From JAOUGY01 sp963785075 (GTDB taxonomy: Bacteria; Actinomycetota; Acidimicrobiia; Spongiisociales; ZC4RG35): 64,000 bases of DNA. Made by a program: the position numbers and the translations under genes. Where the stretch lies: assembly GCA_963785075.1 (NCBI GenBank), contig CAWATW010000010.1:1-64000 (forward strand). Reading direction: 5' to 3'. Shown here piece by piece: positions 16,051-24,424 of this stretch (position 1 is its first letter; every line of letters starts with the position of its first letter). The notes below the pieces were generated by a model. That model searched no databases. It had not been told where the DNA came from and was given only the letters and a program-made list of their open reading frames with translations.

Positions 16051-17454
16051 ATGACCAGACATCGATTTTTGATCGCGTGGGTCGCCGTGATCGCATTGTC
16101 GATCGGTGGTGCTCCGGCGGTTGCCGCCCCACTCGATCCGAACGGGACGTTTCTCGACGACGACGCTTCCGTCCACGAGGCGGACATCGAGGCGATCGCG
16201 CTCGAGGGGATCACCCTCGGATGCAATCCTCCCGACAACGACTTGTTCTGCCCCGGTGAGGTGGTCGCAAGAGGCCAGATGGCGGCATTCTTGACACGGG
16301 CGAATGGCTACACCGACACGGACCCCGAGGATCGATTCACCGATGACGACGATTCGGTGTTCGAAGCCGACATCGAGGCCCTGGCAGATGCTCGGGTGAC
16401 CCTCGGCTGCAATCCACCCGTCAACGACATGTTCTGCCCCGACGATCCCGTGTCTCGCGGCCAGATGGCGGCGTTCTTGACTCGTGCCTTCGGTTACATG
16501 GACGCGGACCCCGATGACCGGTTCACCGATGACGACGGCTCGGTGTTCGAAGCCGACATCGAGGCGCTGGCGTCCGCCGGCGTCACGCTTGGCTGCAACC
16601 CACCCGTCAACGATCAGTTCTGCCCCGATGACCCTGTGACCCGTGAACAGATGGCGAGCTTCCTCACCCGGGCGCTGGGTTTGACGCCGTTGCCGCCACC
16701 CACCGTCGACGAGGCTGCCGTGGTTCGCCCGGTGTTCATGCTCGACCAGCCTGCGAATGGTCCGTTCATCGCATCTGTCGCTCGCTATGTCGAGCCGGGA
16801 ACGGACACCCCGGCGGGCGCCGTCGAAGCATTGCTGGACGGGTTGACCGCAGGAGAAGAAGCCCAGACACCTGCTTTCGCTTCTGAGATACCGGACGGAA
16901 CCGAGCTGCTCGGAATCGACATCACTGGTGGCGTGGCCACGGTCGACCTCACAGGGACCTTCGACGACGGCGGCGGGTCTGCGAGCATGTTCGGCCGCCT
17001 GGCACAGCTGACATTCACCCTGCTGCCATTCGAGGAGATCGACGAGATCGCGATCGAGCTCGACGGCGTACCCGTGACAGTCTTCTCGTCCGAAGGTCTG
17101 GACATCTCAGATGGTCTCGACGTCGCGTACTTCAACGATGTCGGCGTGATCGCCGAGAAGACGCCACTCGCTCCGGCGTGGTTCGAGTTCGTAGAGAGCC
17201 CGTTCACGGTGACCGGCTACTCGCGGGCATTCGAGGCGACCGTCAACTGGGAGCTCTACGACAATGATGGCTCCCTGATCGCCGAAGGATTCGCCACCAC
17301 CGGCAGTGGAGATGCCACCTTCCGAGAGATGACCTTCGAAGTCGTTTACGACGTGGACCGGCCTCAGGTCGGTGAGCTGATGGTGTTCGAGTTCTCGGCC
17401 ATGGACGGCAGTGTGATCGACCTGCGGGAAACGGCTCTGTGGCTGCTGCCATGA
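16051..17454 (+). CDS. Secreted surface protein: three Cys-containing SLH-like repeats, GerMN and Gmad2-like domains
   Basis: A signal peptide covers residues 1-26 (ending APAVAA). Three repeats of about 62 residues follow, each with an acidic FxDDDxSVxEADIEALA part, LGCNPPxND.FCP (Cys pairs 58/67, 120/129, 182/191) and RGQMAAFLTRA or a close variant. They match the SLH-like repeats common in Acidimicrobiia and may pin the protein to the wall. Residues about 230-350 fit a GerMN (sporulation/germination) domain, and the last 90 residues fit Gmad2 (FVESPFTVTGYSRAFEATVNWEL). Repeats 2 and 3 are almost identical, suggesting recent duplication. AAGGAGG lies directly upstream of ATG 16051. The likely role is cell-envelope structure. 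Confidence 0.8.
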   Translation: MTRHRFLIAWVAVIALSIGGAPAVAAPLDPNGTFLDDDASVHEADIEAIALEGITLGCNPPDNDLFCPGEVVARGQMAAFLTRANGYTDTDPEDRFTDDDDSVFEADIEALADARVTLGCNPPVNDMFCPDDPVSRGQMAAFLTRAFGYMDADPDDRFTDDDGSVFEADIEALASAGVTLGCNPPVNDQFCPDDPVTREQMASFLTRALGLTPLPPPTVDEAAVVRPVFMLDQPANGPFIASVARYVEPGTDTPAGAVEALLDGLTAGEEAQTPAFASEIPDGTELLGIDITGGVATVDLTGTFDDGGGSASMFGRLAQLTFTLLPFEEIDEIAIELDGVPVTVFSSEGLDISDGLDVAYFNDVGVIAEKTPLAPAWFEFVESPFTVTGYSRAFEATVNWELYDNDGSLIAEGFATTGSGDATFREMTFEVVYDVDRPQVGELMVFEFSAMDGSVIDLRETALWLLP

Positions 17455-17666
17455 CTTGACGGGAGTTCCACCGGAACCGGCGGCCGTGATCGATCGGCGT
17501 CTCGGGCCATGGCCCAACCGCCGATGGCAGCGGCTGCCGGTATCGCAAGCAGACCGGGCCAGATCACCGACGGCGTCGAGACGGCGGCCGTCGCCGGCAC
17601 GAGCGCTCCAAGAAGCGCTCCGCATCTGACACCCCGCATGGTGTGTTTCCGTAGACGTCCGAACAT
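17364..17666 (-). CDS. Possible small membrane protein (uncertain)
   Basis: A 100-residue frame from ATG 17666 with two hydrophobic stretches (GALLGALVPATAAV and VIWPGLLAIPAAAAIGGWAMA), followed by a polar tail that overlaps the 3' end of the SLH gene by 90 bases. There is no clear ribosome site. It fills the otherwise empty 17455-17752 gap. I do not recognise it, and it may be a chance frame. Confidence 0.25.
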   Translation of the reverse strand: MFGRLRKHTMRGVRCGALLGALVPATAAVSTPSVIWPGLLAIPAAAAIGGWAMARDADRSRPPVPVELPSSHGSSHRAVSRRSITLPSMAENSNTISSPT

Positions 17667-17752
17667 GGGCGTGAGACGTTCCGCAGGCCCACATGGTTCC
17701 ACCGGCCATCGACCCACTATCTTGGCCCCACCGCCGTCCAGGAGATACACCA

Positions 17753-18967
17753 ATGTCAACGCCCGCTTTTCTGCATCCGTTCGCCGCCCCCCGGAGGTCT
17801 GACTTCCTGACCATCGCCGGCGGTGAAGGCGCCGAGTTGTGGGATGCCGACGGGAAGCGGTACATCGACGGCATGGCATCGCTGTGGTATATGAACATCG
17901 GATACGGGCGCGAAGAGATGGGCTCTGCCATCGCCAAGGTGGCTTCGGGGCTCGGCGCCTACCACACCTTCGAGAAGTTCACCTGTCCCCACACGGATCA
18001 GCTGGCCGAGCTCATCGTTGAGCTGTCGCCCTTCGATCGGGCACGTGTGTTCTTCGGAAGCGGCGGATCCGACGCTGTCGACACCGCCATGAAGTTCGCC
18101 CGGATCGGTCAGAGAGAGGCGGGACATCCGGAGCGGACCGTGATCCTCAGCCGGCTCCACGGGTATCACGGAACCCACTTTGGTGGCACCTCGGCTCAGG
18201 GGCTTCCGCTCAACAAAGAGGGATGGGGGGCCCTGGTACCCGATGTCGTGAATGTGGACGGCACCGATCTGGAGGCGATGACCAGGGCTTTTGCGGAGCA
18301 CGAGGGTCGTATTGCCGCCGTCATCTCAGAGCCCGTGCAAGGCGCAGGCGGTGTGTATCCGCCGGCGGAGGGCTATCTGGAAGGGCTACGGCGCCTGTGC
18401 GACGATGCCGGGGCATATCTGATCCTCGACGAGGTCATCTGCGGGTTTGGAAGGCTTGGGACCTGGTTCGGTGCTCAGTACTTCGATGTCCGCGCCGACA
18501 TGATCACCTTCGCCAAGGCGGTCACCTCGGGTTATGTCCCGCTCGGCGGTGTGATCTGTGGTCCGGCCCTTGTCGATGCGTTCGAAGCCAACGAAGGTTT
18601 TGTACTTCGCCATGGCTATACGTACTCGGGGCATCCGGTCGCCACGGCCGCCGGGCTCGCTGCGCTCGACATCCAGCAGCGGGAGAATCTCATCGGGGAG
18701 GTTCCTCGGATCGGGAAGCGGCTGTCGGAGGGTCTGGAGGCGATGGCCGCCGATGAGCTCGTCGACGACGTTCGCGGCGCAGGGGCAGTGTGGGCGATCG
18801 GTCTGTCCGATCGGCACGAGGCGGTCAAGGTCCGCGATGCCGCCCTCGAACGAGGCGTGGTCGTACGGCCCGTGCCCGGCAACTCACTATCGATGTGTCC
18901 GCCGCTGGTCATCTCCGACCAACAGATCGACACCATCGTCGACGTGCTTGCCGACGAGCTGGCGTGA
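17753..18967 (+). CDS. Class III PLP aminotransferase (omega-transaminase type)
   Basis: 404 residues with the class III pattern: FFGSGGSDAVDTAMK phosphate-binding region (100-114), SRLHGYHGTH (133-142), ISEPVQGAGG (191-200), LILDEVICGFGR (223-234) and the PLP lysine K255 in TFAKAVTSGYVPLGG. It is closest by eye to beta-alanine or taurine:pyruvate-type omega-transaminases; the amine donor is unknown. AGGAG lies 8 bases before ATG 17753. The next gene starts 2 bases after its stop, so the two share a message. Confidence 0.88.
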   Translation: MSTPAFLHPFAAPRRSDFLTIAGGEGAELWDADGKRYIDGMASLWYMNIGYGREEMGSAIAKVASGLGAYHTFEKFTCPHTDQLAELIVELSPFDRARVFFGSGGSDAVDTAMKFARIGQREAGHPERTVILSRLHGYHGTHFGGTSAQGLPLNKEGWGALVPDVVNVDGTDLEAMTRAFAEHEGRIAAVISEPVQGAGGVYPPAEGYLEGLRRLCDDAGAYLILDEVICGFGRLGTWFGAQYFDVRADMITFAKAVTSGYVPLGGVICGPALVDAFEANEGFVLRHGYTYSGHPVATAAGLAALDIQQRENLIGEVPRIGKRLSEGLEAMAADELVDDVRGAGAVWAIGLSDRHEAVKVRDAALERGVVVRPVPGNSLSMCPPLVISDQQIDTIVDVLADELA

Positions 18968-18968
18968 C

Positions 18969-20432
18969 GTGAATCTGCCCGACCCGGCGCTGGTCTTTCT
19001 GATCGGTCCGGCCGGGTCGGGCAAGAGCACCTGGGCGCAATCCCGGTACCTACCTGAGGAGATCGTCTCATCGGACCGTCTTCGAGCGGTGGTCGGCTCA
19101 GGAGAGGCGGATCTCGATGCCAGCGACGACGCTTTCGCCGTGCTCCGCCAGGTGGTCCGGGCGCGGGTGGGTCGCCGGCTCACCACGGTCGTCGACACGC
19201 TCGGCTTCGATGACGACCTGCGCGCCGAGTGCATGGTCGCTGCCCGCGCCGCAGGCCTGCCCTCGGTGGCCGTGGTGCTCGAGACGCTGCCGGCCGTGTG
19301 CCGGGAGCGCAATCGGAGCCGTGCCCGGCCGGTTCCCACCAAGATCCTCGACGGCCAATTCCGGAGGGCGACAGCTTTGCGGACTCGTCTCGACCCTGAG
19401 GGTTGGGATGTGGTGGCGATCGTGGATGCCTCCGGTGAAGCCGTGTCCGAGCTTGCGCCCGATCCGGTACCTGAGCGAGTCCCGGAAACCTCGGACACCG
19501 GCCTCGACTTCGTGCTCCACGTGTCTCGGTTCGGCTGGGACGAACCTCTCGGCGAGGCGTTGGGCTCCATCGCCGGGGCCGCCGAGCGCGTGGGTTTCCG
19601 GGGCATCTCGGTGATGGATCACCTCACCCAGATCCCGCAGGTCGGCCGTGCCTGGGAGGACATCCCTGAGCCCTTCACGGCCCTTGCATTCCTGGCAGGA
19701 GTGACCGACAGGATCGAACTCGGCCCGCTGGTGCTGAACGTCACCCTCCGCAATCCGGCTCTGGTGGCAAAAGCTGTGGCTTCGTTGGACGCGCTGAGCG
19801 GAGGGCGGGCCTTCTGCGGCATAGGTGCCGGGTGGTACGAGTCGGAGGAGCGGGCCTATGGCTACGCACCTGTGAAGACGGCCGAACGCCTCGATCGGCT
19901 CGAGGATGCTGCGCGGCTGCTCCCCAGGATGTGGGACAAGGGATCGGTGACCTTCGAAGGGAAGACCATCTCGGTTGACGGCGCCATGACCTATCCGCGT
20001 CCGGTCCGCCCGGTGCGCTTGATCGTCGGTGGGGGAGGGGAGCAACGGACCCTTCGGATCGCCGCTGTCCATGCCGATGCGGTGAATGTCATCGGGGGTC
20101 CAGACCTCGTCCGCCGGAAGCGAGCCGTGCTCGACCGGCACTGTGAGGAAGTAGGTCGAGACCCCACCGCGGTCGACGTGACGGTGCTCGATCCGGCGCT
20201 GGTCGGCGAAGACCGCCGGGAGGTTGCGGAACTGGTGGAGGCACATCGCGGTCGAAGTGCAGCTGCCGCCTACCGCGAGCGCGTCGGCGCCGGAACCGTC
20301 GAAGAGTTGACGGCCCGGTACGAAGAGTTCCAGGAGGCCGGCGCCGCAACCGTATTCGTGGCTCTTCCGAACCTCCGCACCGCGGAGGAGGTCGAGCGTT
20401 TCGCCCCCCTCATCCCCAAATTGCGTAAATAG
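18969..20432 (+). CDS. Fusion: P-loop kinase-like domain plus LLM (F420-dependent-type) oxidoreductase
   Basis: 487 residues from GTG 18969. Residues 8-150 form a compact P-loop domain: Walker A GPAGSGKS (13-20), SSDRLR and a VVDTLGFD strand, as in polynucleotide kinase-like or Zeta/AAA_33 kinases. From about residue 178 (LDFVLHVSRFGW) to the end lies a luciferase-like monooxygenase barrel with ISVMDHLTQIP, a GIGAGWYESE motif and VGGGGEQRTLRIAA near the phosphate site, typical of F420-binding LLM enzymes. The linker is about 25 residues, Asp/Pro/Glu-rich. It is translationally close to the aminotransferase. The stop codon lies inside the palindrome at 20418-20464 (IPKLRK then stop), so the native end may have been altered. 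Confidence 0.82.
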   Translation: MNLPDPALVFLIGPAGSGKSTWAQSRYLPEEIVSSDRLRAVVGSGEADLDASDDAFAVLRQVVRARVGRRLTTVVDTLGFDDDLRAECMVAARAAGLPSVAVVLETLPAVCRERNRSRARPVPTKILDGQFRRATALRTRLDPEGWDVVAIVDASGEAVSELAPDPVPERVPETSDTGLDFVLHVSRFGWDEPLGEALGSIAGAAERVGFRGISVMDHLTQIPQVGRAWEDIPEPFTALAFLAGVTDRIELGPLVLNVTLRNPALVAKAVASLDALSGGRAFCGIGAGWYESEERAYGYAPVKTAERLDRLEDAARLLPRMWDKGSVTFEGKTISVDGAMTYPRPVRPVRLIVGGGGEQRTLRIAAVHADAVNVIGGPDLVRRKRAVLDRHCEEVGRDPTAVDVTVLDPALVGEDRREVAELVEAHRGRSAAAAYRERVGAGTVEELTARYEEFQEAGAATVFVALPNLRTAEEVERFAPLIPKLRK

Positions 20433-20464
20433 CGTGCGCTGACTGCACGATTCTTACGCAATTT
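20418..20464. repeat. 47-bp palindromic element, diverged third copy (AAATTGCGTA family)
   Basis: Outer arms AAATTGCGTAA (20418-20428) and TTACGCAATTT (20454-20464) are perfect; inner arms CGTGC and GCACG enclose a 7-nt loop. The plan is the same as the copies at 2737 and 3776: an 11-bp outer stem with the same AAATTGCGTA core, a short mismatch, an inner stem and a small loop. The interior sequence is different. It supplies the stop codon of the preceding fusion gene. Confidence 0.85.
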
Positions 20465-20488
20465 CGGGTGGGTGCGTAGGCTCGGGGG

Positions 20489-21379
20489 ATGTCGATCGAA
20501 GCGCTTCGCACCCCTGACGACCGGTTCGCCAACCTCCCCGATTGGCCATACCAGCCCCGCTACCTCGACGACCTTCCTGGCTACGAGAGCCTGCGAATGG
20601 CATACGTAGACGAGGGGCCACGCGACGGGCCCGTGTACCTGTGCCTGCACGGCCAGCCGACCTGGTCGTTCCTGTACAGGAAGATGATCCCGAGGTTCCT
20701 CGCGGCCGGAGGCCGGGTCGTCGCCCCCGACTGGTACGGGTTCGGTCGATCCGACAAGCCGATCGACGATTTCGCCTACACGTGGGACTTCCACCGCAAC
20801 AGCATGCTGCGCTTCGTGGAGGCACTCGACCTGACCGACATCACGCTCGTGGTCCAGGATTGGGGTGGGATACTCGGCCTGACGCTTCCGGTGGATCATC
20901 CGGATCGCATCTCTCGACTGCTGGTCATGAACACCGCGTTCGGCGTCGGTGCCACGCCATCTCAGGGTTTCATCGATTGGCGGGATTACGTCGCCGGCAC
21001 ACCGGACCTGGCCGTCGGGCGCCTCATGAGGCGCAGCTGTCCGATCCTCACCGACGACGAGGTTGCGGCCTACGACGCCCCGTTTCCCGGACCCGAGTAC
21101 AAGGCGGGTGTTCGGCGGTTCCCGGCGATCGTCCCAACCGATCCCGAGATGGATGGCGTTGCCGTTTCGAAGCAGGCTGTCGCATGGTGGGGCGAGTTCG
21201 AAGGACCGGTGTTCATGGCCGTCGGGGTGCAGGACCCGGTGCTCGGTCCCCCCGTCATGGCTGCGATGCAGCGGGTGATCAAGGGAACACCGGAGCCGCT
21301 CATGGTGGAAGAGGGTGGGCACTTTCTGCAGGAGTGGGGCGACCAGGTCGCGGATGCGGCGCTCGCCGCCTGGCAGTGA
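20489..21379 (+). CDS. Haloalkane dehalogenase, DhlA-like (HLD-I)
   Basis: Hydrolyses carbon-halogen bonds of haloalkanes to alcohols. It follows DhlA of Xanthobacter closely: N-terminus EALRTPDDRFANLP, oxyanion segment HGQPTWS (54-60), nucleophile D124 in VVQDWGG with the halide-binding W125, catalytic Asp in VGVQDPVLGPP near residue 250, and His in EEGGHFLQEW near 279. A second cap-domain Trp (FIDWRDY) sits where DhlA has its other halide Trp. 296 residues, no signal peptide, so cytoplasmic. A TAGGCT box 6 bases before ATG 20489 indicates a leaderless transcript starting just after the palindrome. Natural substrates of such chromosomal enzymes are generally unknown. Confidence 0.88.
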   Translation: MSIEALRTPDDRFANLPDWPYQPRYLDDLPGYESLRMAYVDEGPRDGPVYLCLHGQPTWSFLYRKMIPRFLAAGGRVVAPDWYGFGRSDKPIDDFAYTWDFHRNSMLRFVEALDLTDITLVVQDWGGILGLTLPVDHPDRISRLLVMNTAFGVGATPSQGFIDWRDYVAGTPDLAVGRLMRRSCPILTDDEVAAYDAPFPGPEYKAGVRRFPAIVPTDPEMDGVAVSKQAVAWWGEFEGPVFMAVGVQDPVLGPPVMAAMQRVIKGTPEPLMVEEGGHFLQEWGDQVADAALAAWQ

Positions 21380-21494
21380 TCGCCGACGCCTCGTTCATCG
21401 CCGACCAGGTGGCGCTGGAGGCCGCCTGGACGTGTGCCCGGGTCGACCCCTGAACCGACGTGCAGGCCAGAGGATCGTTCTGTAGGTTTTGCGC

Positions 21495-21911
21495 ATGGCC
21501 GAGCTCAAGACGCAGCGGAACGAGGACGACGTCGACGCCTTTCTCGATGCGATCGACGACGAGCGTAGGCGCGCGGACGCCAAGGCGATTCGCGAGATGA
21601 TGGCCGAGGTGACGGGCGACGCCGGCGCCATGTGGGGTGGGAGCATCGTTGGATTCGGCAGCTACCACTACACGTATGCCAGCGGCCGCGAGGGGGACTG
21701 GTTCAAGGTCGGCTTCTCTCCCCGGAAGCAGAACCTGACGCTGTACATCATGTCGGGGTTCGACGCATACGAGCCGATGCTGGGACGGCTCGGGAAGCAC
21801 AGCACCGGCAAGTCGTGCCTGTACGTCAAGCGGCTGGAGGACATCGATTCCGACGTGCTCCGGGAGCTGGTTGAGGCATCGGTTCGTCACATCGAGGCGA
21901 CCAATCCGTGA
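21495..21911 (+). CDS. DUF1801 (YdhG/SufE-like fold) domain protein
   Basis: 138 residues matching DUF1801: DAFLDAIDDERRRADAKAIREMM at the start, MWGGSIVGFGSYHYTY in the middle, then WFKVGFSPRKQNLTLYIM and LGKHSTGKSCLYVKRLEDID. These small proteins are common in soil and marine bacteria, and their function is not known. TAGGTT at 21483-21488 lies 6 bases before ATG 21495, a leaderless arrangement. Confidence 0.82.
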   Translation: MAELKTQRNEDDVDAFLDAIDDERRRADAKAIREMMAEVTGDAGAMWGGSIVGFGSYHYTYASGREGDWFKVGFSPRKQNLTLYIMSGFDAYEPMLGRLGKHSTGKSCLYVKRLEDIDSDVLRELVEASVRHIEATNP

Positions 21912-21936
21912 TCGACGCTCATGGGGACCGCCACCG

Positions 21937-22926
21937 ATGACCTGGCCACCCTCAGAGCTCGGCGGTCCGTTGCATCTCAGTCATGACTCGATGTTCACCA
22001 TCGGCGGTCGGCACATCGGCACCGAGTATCCAGGTGCATCGAAGATCACCGGATCTCCGGGACCCGGGCAGTTCGTAGTCGACCACATGTTCGTCCATGC
22101 ACGGATCCCCGAGGCGAGCAACAGCGTCCCCCTGGTGCTGGTGCACGGGGCGACGGGCACCGGAGTGTCGTTCGAGACGACGCCGGATGGCCGGGAAGGC
22201 TGGTCGACCTGGTTCCTCCGTGCCGGACACCCGGTCTTTGTCGTCGACCACGCCGGACGCGGGCGATCCGGATTCGACCCGACGCCGATCAATCGTGCCC
22301 GGGCCGGGGCCGCCGACCGGCCGGACGAGATTCCCAACGTGTTTCTCGGCACCTTGGAGCGACTGTGGGTCAACACCCGGGTCGGACCTGCCTATGGGGA
22401 GCCCTTCCCCAACTCGCGGTTCCCCGTCGATGCGTTCGACCGATTCGCCGCTGCCCACGTGCCGAACACCGAATCGACACTCGGCGATCCAGGTGGCACC
22501 ACCGTGGCTCGTCTCTGCGAGCTGCTCGACGAGATCGGCCCGGCGGTGCTGGTCGTCCACTCCCAGGGCGGGCTCTACGGCCTCGAGGTGGCCCGTCGCC
22601 GTCCCGATGGCGTGATCGCAGTGGTGAGCATCGAGGGCGGAGCGCAGAGCGTGACTGCCGACGACGCACGGTCGAACTTCACCGCCACACCGTTCCTCTC
22701 GGTATGGGGAGACAACTCACACGGTGCCGCCGGGGTCAACGGCGATCGGCGTCGGGAAGGATGCGTCGCCGCCGTACATCACATCGGTCGCGCCGGCGGG
22801 CTGGCGGATCTGATGATGCTGCCCGATCTCGGCATCGCAGGAAACAGCCACGCCATGATGTCCGACGACAACAACGTCGAGATCGCCGGGCTCGTGGACC
22901 GTTGGCTGTCGACGGTCATCGGCTGA
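21937..22926 (+). CDS. Alpha/beta-hydrolase (esterase-like)
   Basis: 329 residues from ATG 21937. The oxyanion region is PLVLVHGATGTGVSFE (about 64-79), the nucleophile elbow VVHSQGGLYG places the catalytic Ser near residue 209, and GIAGNSHAMMSDDNN near the end carries the probable catalytic His. The pattern fits a group of secreted or cytoplasmic esterases acting on unknown substrates; no signal peptide is visible here. An earlier open frame from 21871 is not used, because it would overlap the DUF1801 gene. Confidence 0.72.
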   Translation: MTWPPSELGGPLHLSHDSMFTIGGRHIGTEYPGASKITGSPGPGQFVVDHMFVHARIPEASNSVPLVLVHGATGTGVSFETTPDGREGWSTWFLRAGHPVFVVDHAGRGRSGFDPTPINRARAGAADRPDEIPNVFLGTLERLWVNTRVGPAYGEPFPNSRFPVDAFDRFAAAHVPNTESTLGDPGGTTVARLCELLDEIGPAVLVVHSQGGLYGLEVARRRPDGVIAVVSIEGGAQSVTADDARSNFTATPFLSVWGDNSHGAAGVNGDRRREGCVAAVHHIGRAGGLADLMMLPDLGIAGNSHAMMSDDNNVEIAGLVDRWLSTVIG

Positions 22927-23025
22927 CCGCGCGGACCGCGGGTTCGTCGATGCAGTCCGAGGCGCGAACGAAACTTCGCCGCCGCGCCCCGGCCGGCCGG
23001 TGCCGAACGAGTGAGCGCCGCCCGG

Positions 23026-24135
23026 TCAGGCCGGCTTCGAGCCACGGTGGAGGTGGCCCGCTATCCGATTCCTCAGATCGTTGGCCTCCGAGTCGGTGAG
23101 CGTCCGGGTTGGATGCCGGAGTGTGATCCGGAGCAGCACGTTCACCTGCCCGTCAGCCACCCCGAGCCGGTCGCGGGCCGAATCGGGGAGATCCGACGCC
23201 GCGGTCGTGGAGAGCACCTGGACCGCCTCGATCCACTCGGCATCCCTTCCCAAGACCGTGCGGACGGCATCGCCCAATGTCTCTTCGTCCTCCGTGGGGT
23301 CGACGGCGATTGAGATGTCGCGACGAACCGGGGGGTGGCTCGATACCGGGCGATAGGGGCGTAGGTCGGTCATCTGTGTCGCAACCCGGTCGTCGTCGGA
23401 TCTGAGCAGCCGGATGTCGGGAATTCCCTTCCGGAGCATCACCAGTCGGTCGAGCCCGAGCCCCATCGCCAGGCCCGTCCGACCGCCGAGGCCGGCCCGC
23501 GCCAGAAGGTCGGGGTGGGCGAGGCCGCATTCGAGGATCTCCACCCAGTCGTCGCCATCGGAGACATCCACCTGGCGGCCGCCCACCGTGTAGGGATGGG
23601 TGGCGGCCACGTGGCGGTTGAGCCGCCCTGGGGCTGCGTGCTCGACCACGATGCGCGTCATCGCTTCGAGGTCGCTCTCTGTGAGAGGGTCGCCGCCTCG
23701 GACGCGCCAGAGATCCACCTGGTGCGGTGTGCCCGTGTGGAGACGATCGATCGAGTCCCGCCGATACACCATCCCCACGCTGACCAGCAGCACGTCGTCG
23801 GTGGCGTCTCCGGTCAGCGTCGCCAGGGCCTCCGGTATGTGGGCGGTGGAATGGGTGCGGAGCACGACGTCGTGCGAGACGTAGCGGGTGTAACGACGCT
23901 CGCGGTTCGCCGAGTCGGCCGGATAGCGAAGTCGGTCGTAGTTGTCTTCGACGGATACGACCGGGGAGCGGCGAATCCAGCGAACGTCACAACCCCAGTG
24001 ACCTGCCAGCGCCCCGACGATGTCGTCGAGGAGTTGTTGCATGGCATGGGGCCCGTGATTCGGGTCGGTGAGGTCTCTCAGGGTCAGCAGCTCGGCGAGC
24101 GCGGCTGCGTCGATGACGTGGTTGGAAGTGGACAT
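23026..24135 (-). CDS. PheS-like stand-alone ligase with FDX-ACB domain ('PheS-related mystery ligase' type)
   Basis: 369 residues. The N-terminal two thirds follow the class II synthetase core of PheRS alpha: motif 2 VSHDVVLRTHSTAH (86-99), CGLAHPDLLARAG, and motif 3 GLAMGLGLDRLVMLRKGIPDIRLL (221-244). Residues 262-366 form a ferredoxin-fold anticodon-binding (FDX-ACB) domain (RPVSSHPPVRRDISIAVD), normally found at the end of PheT. The layout is that of mitochondrial monomeric PheRS, but no pheT is here and a normal bacterial PheST is expected elsewhere in the genome. SEED calls such actinobacterial proteins PheS-related mystery ligases. A structured leader precedes the start (see 24146-24249). 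Whether it charges tRNA or activates phenylalanine for another purpose is unknown. Confidence 0.8.
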   Translation of the reverse strand: MSTSNHVIDAAALAELLTLRDLTDPNHGPHAMQQLLDDIVGALAGHWGCDVRWIRRSPVVSVEDNYDRLRYPADSANRERRYTRYVSHDVVLRTHSTAHIPEALATLTGDATDDVLLVSVGMVYRRDSIDRLHTGTPHQVDLWRVRGGDPLTESDLEAMTRIVVEHAAPGRLNRHVAATHPYTVGGRQVDVSDGDDWVEILECGLAHPDLLARAGLGGRTGLAMGLGLDRLVMLRKGIPDIRLLRSDDDRVATQMTDLRPYRPVSSHPPVRRDISIAVDPTEDEETLGDAVRTVLGRDAEWIEAVQVLSTTAASDLPDSARDRLGVADGQVNVLLRITLRHPTRTLTDSEANDLRNRIAGHLHRGSKPA

Positions 24136-24145
24136 GTCGTTGGTT

Positions 24146-24249
24146 CCTCTCGGCTGGATGGGTCAGGCTGATGGGACCCCGGACCGAGAGGCGACGATCA
24201 GACGGGCGCGCCCGCGCGGCCTCTGGCCGGGGCGCCGATAAATCGTCTG
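24146..24249 (-). promoter_or_regulatory. Structured 5' leader of the PheS-like gene, ribosome site in a stem
   Basis: On the minus strand CCTCTCGG (24191-24184) can pair with CCGAGAGG (24153-24146), burying the GAGAGG ribosome site that lies 10 bases before ATG 24135. Upstream, ATCGTCTG at 24242-24249 can pair with either CAGACG at 24199-24204 or GACGAT at 24193-24198, two exclusive choices. A GC-rich hairpin lies between. I find no T-box sequence. The 24136-24424 gap otherwise holds only the -10 box of the M15 gene. Confidence 0.4.
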
Positions 24250-24424
24250 GTCGCTTCCATGGAGGAAAGGATAGACAGACAACCGTGGCAGTGACACATC
24301 AATCCGACCCGCCGATCCGCCCGCTGCGATCAGGTGGAGGCGTCGACGCCGGGTCGTACGCCTCATGGCCCGAGGAGGTGGCCAGAGTCGATCGGTAGAT
24401 GGGGAACGCAGGTAGCTTGTGGGG

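Noticed and set aside
18558..18968. N-terminal extension of the P-loop/LLM fusion into the aminotransferase gene
   Set aside because: The extension is the aminotransferase in another frame. GTG 18969 starts right before the first strand of the P-loop domain.
24136..24424. T-box riboswitch in front of the PheS-like gene
   Set aside because: No TGGNACCGCG-like sequence or specifier-loop layout is visible; only the ribosome-site stem and alternative stems can be supported.
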